Of a stretch of 64,000 nucleotides of DNA, positions 47,552 to 59,400 are shown piece after piece. Where the stretch lies: contig JAJEKV010000032.1 in NCBI GenBank assembly GCA_021234155.1, positions 4,655,835 through 4,719,834 on the forward strand, read 5' to 3'. Within the stretch, counting starts at the first letter, position 1. Each line of letters starts with the position of its first letter. Under the pieces are notes generated by a model that searched no databases, was not told where the DNA came from, and saw only the letters and a program-made list of their open reading frames with translations. The position numbers and the translations under genes were made by a program. This stretch comes from Isoetes taiwanensis. Lineage: Eukaryota > Streptophyta > Lycopodiopsida > Isoetales > Isoetaceae.

Positions 47552-48242
47552 CAGTCAAGCAAATCTTTGAGTGCCCCAAAATTAGAGACTTCTAGAGATG
47601 ATTAGACAAATAATTGGAAGATAGGGGGTTGCGACTTGGGAATTGGGCTGACTTGGTAGTTCTTCTCAAAGGCTCTCATAGATTTCTCAACTTCATCAAA
47701 TAGACTACCCTTTGGGTCGTCCAAAAGCATAGAAACAGAGTCAATTATTCTAATAAGAGTGTGGATTTTGCTTGTTTAAAAGTTGCTTTTCAGGTGGAGC
47801 TGACTAAAATTGCCATGGCTCATAAGAACAAGCAACCAGACAAAGCAGATGATAATTGGCTAAAAATAGGATACTACAAAGGACTGTTGAATCTTTTTAT
47901 TTGTGATGGCATGCTTCTCTCTAACGATAGTTTTTTGGCGTATCGAAATGTTGATTGCATTGAAGACGTGGACGAACTGTAAACCTTATTTTGAGGACCT
48001 CTCGGCATATGCAGCTGCCACTAAAATTCTCAACAACGAATAGATGTGGCCCCTTACACAGAGCATTACCTTGGATTTGCTTAAGCTTAAGCCCTTTCTC
48101 TGAATGGCTACCAAGCAGTTATGCTAGATAAGTTCTTGTTTTGCTATGAAAGATTAATGTCCGAAATCCAGTTCTTGTTCTTCCATGACACGTATTACCA
48201 TCACAAGATCAAGCATGATGCTTATGGAGAAGCCTTGATCTA
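47552..48242 (+). other. Unrecognised decayed coding-like region, split by the copia element
   Basis: The + frames 47761-47982 (KVAFQVELTKIAMAHKNKQP) and 48121-48245 (YERLMSEIQFLFFHDTYYHH) are in one broken reading frame with stops between. Codon choice looks protein-like, so this is probably an old pseudogene or transposon gene. The sequence resumes at 55029 after the copia element. I do not recognise the family. Confidence 0.35.
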
Positions 48243-48247
48243 CTTCT

Positions 48248-49012
48248 TGTTAGGAATTGACACACAAACTATAATGACCTTTGCAAATTTCTTGTCTAGC
48301 AAGATTTATTCACAAAAATTTTCTTCACATGCACTAGGGAGCCACAAGATGGTCACTTATCCCTTGTGCTTGACAAATAAAATAAAACTCTTAAGTTCTT
48401 AAAGCAATTCAAACTTTAAGTCATGAGAATGAAAATATTAAACCATTGAACAGTTACTGTAGCAGGGGTCATTGACACGAACACTGTTCCTGCTTTCACC
48501 GATATTTGTATATCGGATTCTTCACCAAACACTTTGATTCTGCTTCATCCACCGGGTGTCTATCCTCTGCTATCTTCATTACTTATATAATGCAGATTTC
48601 CGGCGGTTAAGGCATCATTCATGCTTTCCAATCTGAGGCTGTTGTCTATTGAACTATATCCCATAGGCTTGGCTAAGGAAATCTGCTACTTTCGATTTAT
48701 CCCACATACCTGCTTTAGGAAACAAGCCCTTTAACCATTAACCAATTTTCGCCTCTAATTTTGTAAAGCACATAAAGCACTTATATGCATAAAGCACTTA
48801 TATGCATTTGCTTGCATCTTCAACTGCTTGCATTTGAACAATACCCCATAAGTGAAAATACTGTCACCATTGTAACCAAACTCCCTGCATCTAGTAAGTA
48901 TGTTGTAGTCCTATGCAAACCTACTGCCACTGCTTCTCATAGGTTGCTTTGTAGTCAAACAAATATTCACTGCCACTGCTTCTCATGAATATAAGATGAC
49001 TATTTTCTAACA
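48248..49012 (-). repeat. 3' LTR of the copia element
   Basis: 765 bp. The inner edge is followed (in + coordinates) by TTCCTCCTTC at 49013-49022, the complement of the polypurine tract GAAGGAGGAA. It contains the duplicated ATAAAGCACTTATATGC. Confidence 0.95.
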
Positions 49013-49036
49013 TTCCTCCTTCAGCTTATATTCATA

Positions 49037-49528
49037 CTATAAGTCCAACACATTCAACTGTTGTTTGAATTTACTGAATTTTACTTCTGCAAGTGCTTTA
49101 GTGAAGATGTCTGCTGTTTGACTGTTAGTGTCAACATATTTCATTTGAATGATACCTTGTGATGCCAGATCTCGTATGAAATGAATACTTAGCTCTATAT
49201 GCTTAGTCCTGTCATGATGAACTGGGTTTTTCACTATAGCTATGCAACTTTGGCTATCTGTCATAATCTCGGTAGCTTCACTTTGTACATGATTTAATTC
49301 CTCCAATAATCTTCTCAACCATACTATTTCTTTGGCCACTAGAGATGAGGCAGCATATTCTGCCTCTGCAGAGCTCATAGCTATGGCAGCCTGTTTTTTG
49401 CATCTCCAAGTTATAGCATTTTTTCCTAGGAATATGACATATCCTGATGTTGACCTCCTTGTACTTAGATCTCCTCCCCAATCTGCATCACTATAGGCAG
49501 TTAGTTTTAAATTTTCTGCAGTGTAACA
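49037..49528 (-). pseudogene. Copia RNase H domain
   Basis: The minus frame reads LTAYSDADWGGDLSTRRSTS, then the MSSAEAEYAA block, DSQSCIAIVKNPVHHDRTKH and ADIFTKAL, the standard copia RNase H motifs including the SDADW and SxAEAEY catalytic region. The N-terminal part, and the link from reverse transcriptase, is missing because the foreign block begins at about 49529. Confidence 0.9.
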
Positions 49529-50762
49529 TATCGCATCGATCCGCGACAGCGGATCGGCATTCTAGAATAGGGCGAGCATGCATGTCTTGCATGCATGCGG
49601 GCGGCGCATGCCCTTTCTGGCTAGGGTTTCGCTATTTTAGGCGTGGTTCTGCATCTTCGTCTCATCGGCGCTTCCTCTTCTCTCAGCAGTACCTTATTCT
49701 CTTTGATTTGTTTCCAGGCAGGGGAGGGGCTTCTTCCTGCCTGGTTTGGCCAAGTTGGCGTTTCTTTCTTGCTGTCCTTTTCCAGCCTTTAGCCTTTGTC
49801 CTGTGACCTTCGTCCTCGATCCTAGTTTGGAAGGAAGTTCTCTGGTATTCGGGCGGTTTGTTGGTTCATGCGAGCCCTATTCTAGAATCGCATCGATCCG
49901 CGACAGCGGATCGGCATTCTAGAATAGGGCGAGCATGCATGTCTTGCATGCATGCGGGCGGCGCATGCCCTTTCTGGCTAGGGTTTCGCTATTTTAGGCG
50001 TGGTTCTGCATCTTCGTCTCATCGGCGCTTCCTCTTCTCTCAGCAGTACCTTATTCTCTTTGAACCCACCCTCCCCCCCTTCTTTGTTTATTGTATTGTG
50101 CATAAATTTTTGTTTATCATGTTCTTCTTCCACCACCGGGTGATGCTATCCTCCGGTATGTTTGTGTTGTCTCGCTTTGTTGTGTTGGTGATGTGCGTGT
50201 TCAGGTTGGCGAAAGTGGCATCCGCTTCGACTTCTCCATGCGGGGTTTTGGGAGCGATTTTTATGCCTTCCGCTTTGTCTAAGCCCTTTGCCCGGGCTTA
50301 TCACTAGGGTTTTTCCTCGAAAACCCGAAAGGGCGGGTTTTTAATCCCGTGATAAGCTTTCTAAGAAGTACATCACCACTCATCTATTAGCATTGTATTT
50401 TTGGGGTCCAAATGATATAATTGGATTTCCCCTTTATTTTTTGTGGATAGTTCGCATGTGTGCGGCTATCCACTGTCCACCATTGTAGAAAATCTGCTGA
50501 GATGAATGAGAAGCCTATCTGCCTTGAGTGGATGTTCCCTTTAGATACTTTAGCACTCGCTTGCCCGCCTCCCCAAAGGATTTTTTTTGTAGGATTGTGG
50601 CATCTTCTACTCAAGATATTGACAAAGATATGCAATGTCGTCCGGTATTATTTGCCGTAAAAACAAGCATCCAATTAAAGCCCCAGTATGGAGTGTTTTC
50701 CATGTCTATACTTGGCTTGTCTTCTCTCGAGTTTGTTGTAAGAGTATGCCCCGAGTCATAGG
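49529..50762. other. Foreign 1.2-kb block replacing part of the copia pol gene
   Basis: The copia frame breaks off on both sides (DAKVA at 50768, AENLKLTAYS at about 49520), and roughly 100 residues normally in between are absent. The block is not copia-like. It holds two apparently identical 175-bp repeats (49532-49706, 49889-50063), a hairpin with arms GCTTATCAC and GTGATAAGC (50297-50357), and GC-rich, promoter/5'-UTR-like DNA (GGCTAGGGTTTCG). No target duplication found. The 149-residue frame over it is unconvincing. Confidence 0.75.
49874..49930. repeat. 57-bp nested palindrome
   Basis: The outer arms GCCCTATTCTAGAAT (49874-49888) and ATTCTAGAATAGGGC (49916-49930) enclose inner arms CGATCCGC and GCGGATCG with a GACA loop. 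Only the second 175-bp repeat has the full outer arm pair. The first begins at the inner part. Confidence 0.9.
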
Positions 50763-50767
50763 TATTT

Positions 50768-52425
50768 TCACGCGACCTTAGCATCTTCCAAATTAAATCT
50801 TCTCAACATGTTATCAATATGTGTCTTTTGACGTAACTTGATGTACTTCTGATCCCTGTTCCTGATGACTTCTATACCCAAGAATTTCTTTAGTTCTCCT
50901 AAGTCTGACATTTGAAACCTGTTTTTCAGAATCTTCTTTGCTTTATTAAGAACATTCATAGTACTTGCAATCATTATACAATCATCCACATAAAGTGCTA
51001 TAATGCAAAATTCTTCTCCTTCTTGGAATCTATAAAGGTTACCATCATTCTTTAATTTTTTAAACCCCTGTTCTTGTAGAAATTGATTCATGCAGAGGTA
51101 CCATTCTCTAGGGGATTGCTTTAACCCATAAACTGCTTTATGTAGTCTCCAAATCTTATTTTCTCCCTGCTCAAACCCAGGAGCTTGTTTCATGTAAGCT
51201 TCCTCTTCTAAGGTAGCATTTAGAAAGGCTGTTTTGACATCCATATGGTGTATTTCCATATTCATTTCATTTGCCATTGCAATCAAAATCCTAATGCTTG
51301 TGAGTTTGACAATAGGAGAGTAAGTTTCTTCATAGTCTTTGCCCCTTTTTTGAGTGTACCCCTGAGCAACCAGTCTGGCTTTATACCTCTTGCTGCCATC
51401 AGGATTTTCTTTGATCCTAAATAGCCATTTACTTCCAATCACATTTTTGCTGTCATCAATATCTACCAGCTCATATGTTTTTGTTTCAGTAAATGAGCTT
51501 AGCTCCTCTTCCATAGCTGCCATCCACTTGCTTTTATTTATACTTTGCTGAGCTTCTTCAAAATTCTGTGGTATATCTTCATTTTCAAGAAGGGCCATAA
51601 TTTGTTCATACTCTGGTTCATCAATAGTAATGTTTCTTCTGCTTCTCCCTTGCTCATCCCTTCCATATGGTAAATTCCCCAACTTTGCTTCTTCTATGAG
51701 TTTTTCAACTTGTGTTTTTCTTTTTCTTCTGACTATTGTTTCCTTATTCTCAAGGTTTCCATTGTTGATCTGCTGGCCTTGGCTGAGTTCTTGTTGTGTA
51801 TTTCCATTTTTTGTTTCCACATTATCCTCTTGGTTATTTTCATCATTTTCATCAACATCAAATTTTACATCCTTATGTTCGATGTGTTCCTCCTCAATCT
51901 TATGCCTCCTTTTATACCTGTGCTTGTACAATATGTTTTCATTGAACAAGACATCTCTACTGATTATGATTGTTTTGTTTTCTGGATTGTAGATTCTATA
52001 TCCTTTGGATTCATCATCATAACCAACCACAAATCCAATTTCAGCCTTATCATCCAGCTTTTTCCTTAACTCTTTGGGTATGTGAGAATATGCCAAACAC
52101 CCATATACTTTGTACTTGTCAAAATTAATCTTTGTGTTTGGATTCCATAGCAGACTAGGCAGATTTCCATCAATGCTGCTTGATGGCAAATTGTTTTGTA
52201 TTTCTACACTTGTCTTGAGTGCTTCTTCCCATAGATTGCTAGGTAGTCCACTTTGCTTCAACATAGATCTAACAGCATCTAATATTGTTCTGTTTTTCCT
52301 TTCTGATACACCATTCTGTTGAGGGCTATGTCTGCATGTCAATTGCCTTTTAATTCCATGCTTCAAGCAATATAATCTGAATTTGTCAGATAGGTATTCT
52401 CCACCTCTATCTGACCTAATACATT
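50768..52425 (-). pseudogene. Copia integrase C-terminal part and reverse transcriptase
   Basis: The minus frame carries the third integrase acidic residue region (SPQQNGVSERKNRTILDAVR) and then the RVT_2 reverse transcriptase: KWMAAMEEELSS, WLFRIKENPDGSKRYKARLV, DVKTAFLNATLEEE, GLKQSPREWY, and the catalytic LYVDDCIMIAS. The frame is open for 532 residues, then stops just after NLEDAKVA where the foreign block begins. A one-base frameshift near 52430-52445 separates it from upstream integrase. Confidence 0.92.
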
Positions 52426-53010
52426 TCAGTTTATTTCCAGTTTCTCTACAAATTGTTTAAATGCTTGTAGTGCTTGGGACTTTGTAGTTAAAGCATAAGT
52501 TGTGCACTTTCTGCTGAAATCATCTGTAAAGGTAATGAAATACCTTTTATTTGTCCTACTTTTGATATTCAGAGGACCACAGGGATCTGTATGTATCAGT
52601 TCTAGCACCTGAGTTGCTCTGGTTTTTCGTTTGGCGAAGGGCAATCTGCTCAGTTTTCCCAAAACACATCCTTCACATATGAAATGTGCTGAGTTTTTGT
52701 TGCAGCATATCCAACCTTGTTTAATCAATTGTTTGAGATTTTTGTTGTTTGTATGAGCAAGTCGATTATGCCATAGTTCTAACCCTTCTTCTTTAATAGT
52801 ATTGATGCTCACTGCATTTTTCATTGCAAATAAATTTCCAAATCTGGTAGCACGAAATTTCAATTCATCCTTGAGATAAATATTACATTGCAATGAGTCA
52901 AAAGTGACCCTGTAGCCTAGATCAACCAGTTGACTAACAGAAATCAAATTCTTGATTATTGTAGGCACACACAACACATTTTGTATATCTACAATGTCAC
53001 CATTTAAATC
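52426..53010 (-). pseudogene. Copia GAG-pre-integrase and integrase N-terminal part
   Basis: The minus frame has LWHNRLAHTNNKNLKQL and CEGCVLGKLSRLPF, the His-His-Cys-Cys zinc-binding part, then HTDPCGPL (first catalytic Asp) and FTDDFSRK. It ends in a premature stop. The second Asp (in SDRGGEYL) is in another frame just after it. Confidence 0.9.
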
Positions 53011-53121
53011 TTCAAGTCACAAAGAAACCCCTACTCAAATTTTTTTGAAGAGCTCCATTTCCAACTTGTATATTTCTTGAACTTGCATTGGTAGCATTCT
53101 TCAAGAGATCGATGGATCTGA

Positions 53122-54238
53122 CTACGATCTTTCAAATCCACTATCAACTACCATATAATCATCACATTTGTTAGATTCAGCTTTATCAAGAATAGCAAAT
53201 TCATTAAGTACCTCATCATCTTCATCTTCAGAATTTGCTTTGGATTTTTCTCCATGTTCTTCAGCCACAAATGCTTTTTCATAACTTCTTCCTCTTCCTC
53301 TATTTGAGGATCTGCCACCTCTGCTATCAGGCCTCCCCCTTCCCCTTGCATAATTCTTTGGAGTTGGGCATTTTGAGGCTACATGACCTCTTCCACCACA
53401 TGTGTAACAGTTAAACTCTTTTTTTAACTTAGGACATTCATTCTTGTAGTGACCTTGCTCATGGCAATGATAGCAAGTCACTTTCTTCTTAACAATTAAT
53501 ATCTCAGGATCATTAGATTGTTGCCTTGATATTTTCTTTTGTTCCCATTCTGTCCTCAAACAATTTTCTGCTTCCTCTCTTGTCTTACAAGTATTTCTAA
53601 TAAATAAGGCAAGATTTTCATTATCCACTAGATATTTGCAGAATTTGGCTTCGGTCTGATACATTCACATTTGCCTCAGCAAGATCAGCTATGAGGTTAT
53701 CAAACCTATCAAAGAACCCTGAGACATCTTCATCCTCTGCTAATTTTAACCCTCTTAATTCATTTTCAAGTAAATCAATTTGAGAGGATGTTTTATCTTC
53801 TTAATGTTTAAGCATATATTTCCACATATCTCGTGGACTCAAGCCCCTTAATTTCAACCTAATTGTAGGACTTACCTTGCAAGATATGATTCCTTGAGCC
53901 TCCTTTGCTTTTGCATACAAGGATTTTCCTCTTGAGCTGCTTCCCCCTGTTGTACCTCCTGTACCTGCACTTTGAGAAGTCCTACTTCCCCCTGCTGTGC
54001 CACCTGCACCTTCATTTTGAGAAGTCTGCCCTGCACCTGCAGCATTAGTTGAGCTAGCTGTGTTAGAGCCAGATCTCGTTAGTATTCCTGCAGTAACATT
54101 CCCTTGGGGATCCACCAAATCCCACAAATCTTCTACTTCCAAGATGTGTACTATAGCATCCTTCCAAATCTGGAAACCTGGACCTCCAGCATACACATCC
54201 ACAGTGTTGAGCAAGCTTGCTCCAAATCTGCTAGACAT
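53122..54238 (-). pseudogene. Copia gag with two zinc knuckles and protease remnant
   Basis: The start MSSRFGASLLNTV is at 54238, 21 bp inside the LTR. It continues to an in-frame stop at about 53801, then in the same frame through EDEDVSGFFDRFDNLIADLA to about 53660, where the frame shifts and sequence is lost. The rest (53664-53122) has two CCHC knuckles, CYHCHEQGHYKNEC and CYTCGGRGHVASKC, a basic RGRGRP stretch, and VVDSG, the start of the protease active site, which is cut short by a stop. Confidence 0.9.
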
Positions 54239-54245
54239 ATTACTA

Positions 54246-54257
54246 GCTCTGATACCA
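54246..54257 (-). other. Primer-binding site of the copia element
   Basis: The minus strand reads TGGTATCAGAGC directly inside the 5' LTR, matching initiator-Met tRNA. Confidence 0.92.
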
Positions 54258-54258
54258 C

Positions 54259-55023
54259 TGTTAGGAATTGACACACAAACTATAATGACCTTTGCAAATT
54301 TCTTGTCTAGCAAGATTTATTCACAAAAATTTTCTTCACATGCACTAGGGAGCCACAAGATGGTCACTTATCCCTTGTGCTTGACAAATAAAATAAAACT
54401 CTTAAGTTCTTAAAGCAATTCAAACTTTAAGTCATGAGAATGAAAATATTAAACCATTGAACAGTTACTGTAGCAGGGGTCATTGACACGAACACTGTTC
54501 CTGCTTTGACCGATATTTGTATATCGGATTCTTCACCAAACACTTTGATTCTGCTTCATCCACCGGGTGTCTATCCTCTGCTATCTTCATTACTTATATA
54601 ATGCAGATTTCCGGCGGTTAAGGCATCATTCATGCTTTCCAATCTGAGGCTGTTGTCTATTGAACTATATCCCACAGGCTTGGCTAAGGAAATCTGCTAC
54701 TTTCGATTTATCCCACATACGTGCTTTAGAAAACAAGCCCTTTAACCATTAACCAATTTTTGCCTCTAATTTTGTAAAGCACATAAAGCACTTATATGCA
54801 TAAAGCACTTATATGCATTTGCTTGCATCTTCAACTGCTTGCATTTGAACAATACCCCATAAGTGAAAATACTGTCACCATTGTAACCAAACTCCCTGCA
54901 TCTAGTAAGTATGTTGTAGTCCTATGCAAACCTACTGCCACTGCTTCTCATAGGTTGCTTTGTAGTCAAACAAATATTCACTGCCACTGCTTCTCATGAA
55001 TATAAGATGACTATTTTCTAACA
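54259..55023 (-). repeat. 5' LTR of the copia element
   Basis: 765 bp, same ends as the other LTR, with five substitutions relative to it (for example near 54506, 54674 and 54721). Confidence 0.95.
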
Positions 55024-55028
55024 CTTCT

Positions 55029-55761
55029 CTGATACAACCCCTCTCTGGTATTTTGTCTTTTTCTCTAATTGGATTAACATTGGTTGGCAGGTGGACACAG
55101 TGGCATCAGATCTAAAAATCATTGAAGATGATGCGAACAAGGTCGATCCGGCTCTCCTATTCTTCCCGGAGATCAATTAAGACGGGCTCTATGCAGGGCA
55201 TTTGATACGGAATACTGGTGTTCCTAACAAGAATGTGGAAAAACTGTAGTTGAATTTTGGATACGGTGGTAAATATATGGCTTCAATCTCCAGGGACAAA
55301 TGGATAGATCCCACTGATTATCTATTGGCCTATCTTGTTGTACTTACGATCTCCTTCGACTAATATGGACTTTAGGTCCAGCTCCATACTGAAAATGTTA
55401 AGTGATATATGTATAATCCTTATCCTATGACTCCTTTGAGGCCTTCCTGAACTATGATGTACTTTGTTCATGATAATTAAAAATCCCTCCCTTTTCCTCA
55501 AACGGGGATTGGATAGGCCAAACCATAAGATATACGCATTTTGGTTTTAGATCTTACTTTTGCTCGTGAGGACTATCATGCAGTCAACAACATCATATAG
55601 AAATTTATTTCCATGACTGCATAAACTGGTTTGTTGATAATTAGAAAAAGAAAGTAACATTTAAGTGAAACCGCAACATTTATATATTGTATAATTTCTT
55701 CATTTCAACTAGGTGAAAGCCAGGGCCATCATATAATCAAACTGTACAAAGATAGAAAGTT
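55029..55761 (+). other. Continuation of the unrecognised decayed region; no gene called
   Basis: It follows the target duplication. Short + frames (for example DKWIDPTDYLLAYLVVLTIS near 55300) suggest old coding DNA continuing from 48242, with many stops. Family not recognised. Confidence 0.35.
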
Positions 55762-56410
55762 GCTTAAGGGTCTTGGTTCTCTCTAAGGCTTAGCCATTAA
55801 TATTATCTAACATGATTAAAGCTTAAATTTAATTAAGGATTATAATTCAAACACAAACGATGCCCGCCTCAGTGGTTGGCACGGGGGGGTTCATCCCTGT
55901 GGGTGGGAGGTTTGATTCCTACTACTGTGGAAATTTTTTTAAGATGAGGTTCAAATGGGTTCAAATGGATTGAAAAGCTAGAATGGGGTACTACAAGATA
56001 CTAAAATGCATGAGGTTCAAATGGGATGAAAAGCTAGAATGGGGTACTACAAGATACTAAAATGCATGAGGGTCAAATGGGTTGAAAAGCTAGAATGGAG
56101 TACTACAAGATACTGAAATGCATGGCAGATGACCATGACACATTTTGGTCATCTGCCATGCATTTTAGTATCTTGTAGTACTCCATTCTAGCTTTTCAAC
56201 CCATTTGAACCTCATCTTAAAAAAATTCTAACAGTAGTAGGAATCGAACCTCCCATCCACAGGGATGAACCCCCTCAAAACCCCCTGTGCCAACCACTAA
56301 GGGCGGGCATCGTTTGTGTCTGAATTATAATCCTTATTTTAATTTAAGCTTTAATCATGTTAGATAATATTATTGGCTAAGCCTTAGAGTTAGAACCAAG
56401 ACCCTTAAGC
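55762..56410. repeat. 649-bp fold-back of two opposed tRNA-derived SINE-like units
   Basis: The left arm 55762-56134 and right arm 56146-56410 are inverted copies around an 11-nt loop. Each arm holds a tRNA-like head: GTGGTTGGCAC (A-box-like, 55872) and a B box, GGTTTGATTCC at 55909 and GGTTCGATTCC (complement of 56240-56250). The left arm carries three tandem ~57-bp units (55946-56011, 56012-56067, 56068-56123), the right arm one. The outer ends CTTAAGGGTCTTGGTTCT and complement are shared flank, so it probably arose by inverted duplication. Confidence 0.85.
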
Positions 56411-59400
56411 TAGATAGAGACAGCATCTGCATTCATCTTAGCTTAGTTGTCGCTCTTATCTTGCGAAGTGTCCTCTCATCTATACATAGGTAGTATAATC
56501 AAACCTTTTCATTAGAAACCCAGCTAGTTGCCAAGGCCTTAAAAAATTGATGTCACACGTTGGTATGATGCGCCAACACACGTTATAGATACACTACCAT
56601 CAAGTATCTTCTGCCATGCCTTTGTAGCATAGATCATTATCTAGGAATCCATTCTATCCAGGTAATTTAGTCCAACACACCAAGTGCATCCATAGAATAA
56701 GTCTCCTTATACCACCCCAAACAGTAAATAAGTACCCTTCTCAGTGCCTAGTAAAGTGCCAAATGCCAAGTGGGTCATTTGAGGTAGAGTGAATAAAGGT
56801 ATAAAAATAGGGTTTGTAGAGTAAGTAGACATAAGTAATTGTTGTTGTGGTAGTATTAGTTGCCCTCTGCACTTAGAGCAGTCAAATAGGTCAAGAGAAC
56901 CTTCGTTGGAGATCCTAGAGGCCCCGACACTGGCCACTCGACAACATCAACGAGTTGAAAGCAGAAGGCAACCATATGAAGGAAACTTCAGCAAATCAAA
57001 AGCCAAGATGGTGTACAGGGAAGCTTGAACACGAATAATAAAGGGGAGCCTATAGGAAGGACGATTACGACATCAAGGTTAGACATAAGAATTGCCAAGA
57101 GGGCTATGCAACAGCCAGTGGGCATCATGGCACTTACAAAATTGATCATATTAGGGGAGGAACATCTCCTAGTCAAGGATATTCTCCAAGTGCCATATTG
57201 TCTCGAGGAAGGGCCCCACATAGATGACTAGTGTCACAGCTACGCCACCAACAAGGAGACGGCTTCATCGACTTATGACATCAAGAGTTCTGAAGGATGA
57301 GACTGGGCATACGTCCTAGAAAGGGCAACTATCGCAGATATAGAGGCCATAGTAGTATCAGATTTAGACTTCAAGCAAAGATGCTTTGGCTAAGGAGGTA
57401 TTACAAGCCAGCAAGGGTGGGTTGCTCAGGAATAGGAATATGGCGAGACTGCAACAAACTTCTTCCTCATCAGCCCCGATACTTCACAGCAGCTACATCA
57501 ACCTCGGCAGCACCATCGCAAGCTCATGATGATCTTTGATCTTTCACCTTAGAGATTGGAGGTCAAACACCATCAAGAAGAGGCACATGGGGGACCAAAT
57601 ACTAGCATTACTAACTGATCAGTCAAGATTAATCCCTGCACATAGATGCAAATAGACTTCTCTCAGGAAGAGAAGTTGCACAGTTAGAAGTGGTAAAGCA
57701 CTCAAGATTGTCATCGGCCTTATAACAGCAGCATGTGACTGGCAGGAGGAAGAATCGAATCGACAAGGTCAACACAACAATATCAATTCAAGAGTTAGAA
57801 AAATCATCCTCAAATCTTGTAAGCTCCAAGGCAGATGAGTCGACATGAAAGATTCTAGAATGTGAAGAATAATACCTTGAAGTCCCTGGGACGCAACACC
57901 GAGACTTATATTATCTACTACATCATCAAGTCCACTAAGATGGATAACTCACAAGGCCCCCAAAATTGAATCAGTATGATTTTTTTCTAATGATTTCTTA
58001 ACGAAAGTCAATTCTTAATATCAATATCGATTTGTGGGCCAAAACGTTTACAAACCATGTCTAGTTATACATTATAGTTCATCAATGCAATTTTGTAATG
58101 CGACAAACAAATATTGTTTCTTCACATGGTACTAAAAGATGATTATTACAGTTGGTTTTATGGCAACTTAAATATATGATGTGTGGCACTACTTAAGTTG
58201 TCAAGTTTATCAGAATGGTATTTGGTCCCCATTTCCATCTTTGGTTTATTGACGGTGTAAATTTGAATGGTATTTGATCCCAATTTCCTTCTTTGGTTTA
58301 TTGACGTTGTAAATTTGAGTGCATAATTAGTGCGATACATTATAGTGATTAGTCATCATTGTATACAATTATAGAAGGTTGTAAGTATACCTGATTTTGA
58401 ATGCTTCATGTGTCTAAGTTTGATGGTATGGTAAGAGACCATAGTATTCCACTTTAGTATATTAGCACGGTAGAGTTTTGAGGGATCCAGCATGCATTTT
58501 ACCACGTGATTTCAAAGTGTGATGTCTAGTGATCAATTGGTATGTTTCAGCATCTTGTTCATTTAAGCATTTTTTCCAAATCTGGATTCTCTTTACGAGA
58601 GAGATTACAAAAGCAACAGACCTAATAGAAGACAAAGATGCTCAAATTATTTTCCATTAAATATTCCTCTCAATGTACAATCTGATCATGCTTTACAGCC
58701 ATTGAATTGGAGTTCGCAATGGAGTTTAGCCAAGGCAGCATTTGAATCTCTGTGTTTGGTACGTTTAACATGCTTCAAGTATCCTGGTCTAGTGAAAGGG
58801 ACACCAGAGCTCTCTTCACATAGACAACAAGGACATGTGCAAACATTGTTCTCTCAATCCAGCGGCTCTGTCTCTTGTCTCTGTTTATTGCCGATCTCCC
58901 ATTCTACTCTCTGTGACCTGCCAACATTGCACAGAATCTTAATGCATTTGTTTAGTGCACTCTTAAGTCATAAATAGAATCATTTTTTCTGTCAATAACT
59001 ACTTCGTATAGACAACCACAAATATGCAATGAACATCATTTCAAGTAGTGCAATTATGATTTAACTTCCAAAATGACAGACCTTACTCTATGATAACAAA
59101 AAAGATGCACTTACCTCTTGCTATGCATTGGACCCTTCCAAGCGGCAGTTGTCTAGTATTACTCCTGGCACATGCTAGTAGACCATAGGATATTACCACA
59201 AAAAAATGATGTTTCATTTGACTTTAACCTGTCTGGCCATACTAATTACAAACTGGGGTGTTCATCACAGGAGCTATTACTTCGTATAGACAATTACAAC
59301 ATGTGGTACTCTAAAGCATTTTGCAGAATTTCATTTCAAGTATTGCGAATATGATTAACTTCCAAACGGCAGTTCGAAATGAGCATAAGAAAAATTTGCA

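Larger units (their letters stand above)
48243..55028 (-). mobile_element. Young, defective Ty1/copia LTR retrotransposon with a foreign insert
   Basis: LTRs at 48248-49012 and 54259-55023 are both 765 bp, begin TGTTAG and end CTAACA. I count five substitutions. Target duplication CTTCT is perfect (48243-48247, 55024-55028). Reading the minus strand: 5' LTR, primer-binding site, gag, protease/integrase, reverse transcriptase, then RNase H, polypurine tract and 3' LTR, the copia order. The coding region has a stop in gag, a broken protease, a frameshift in integrase and a ~1.2-kb foreign block before RNase H. So it is not autonomous, although its ends are nearly new. Confidence 0.95.

Noticed and set aside
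49858-50307. 149-residue + frame in the copia insert
   Set aside because: It overlaps a palindromic 175-bp repeat, and its first part is duplicated in the frame at 49447. Looks like non-coding DNA read through.
55861-55925. A functional tRNA gene
   Set aside because: Only A/B-box-like parts are present; no full cloverleaf can be drawn. A SINE head fits better.
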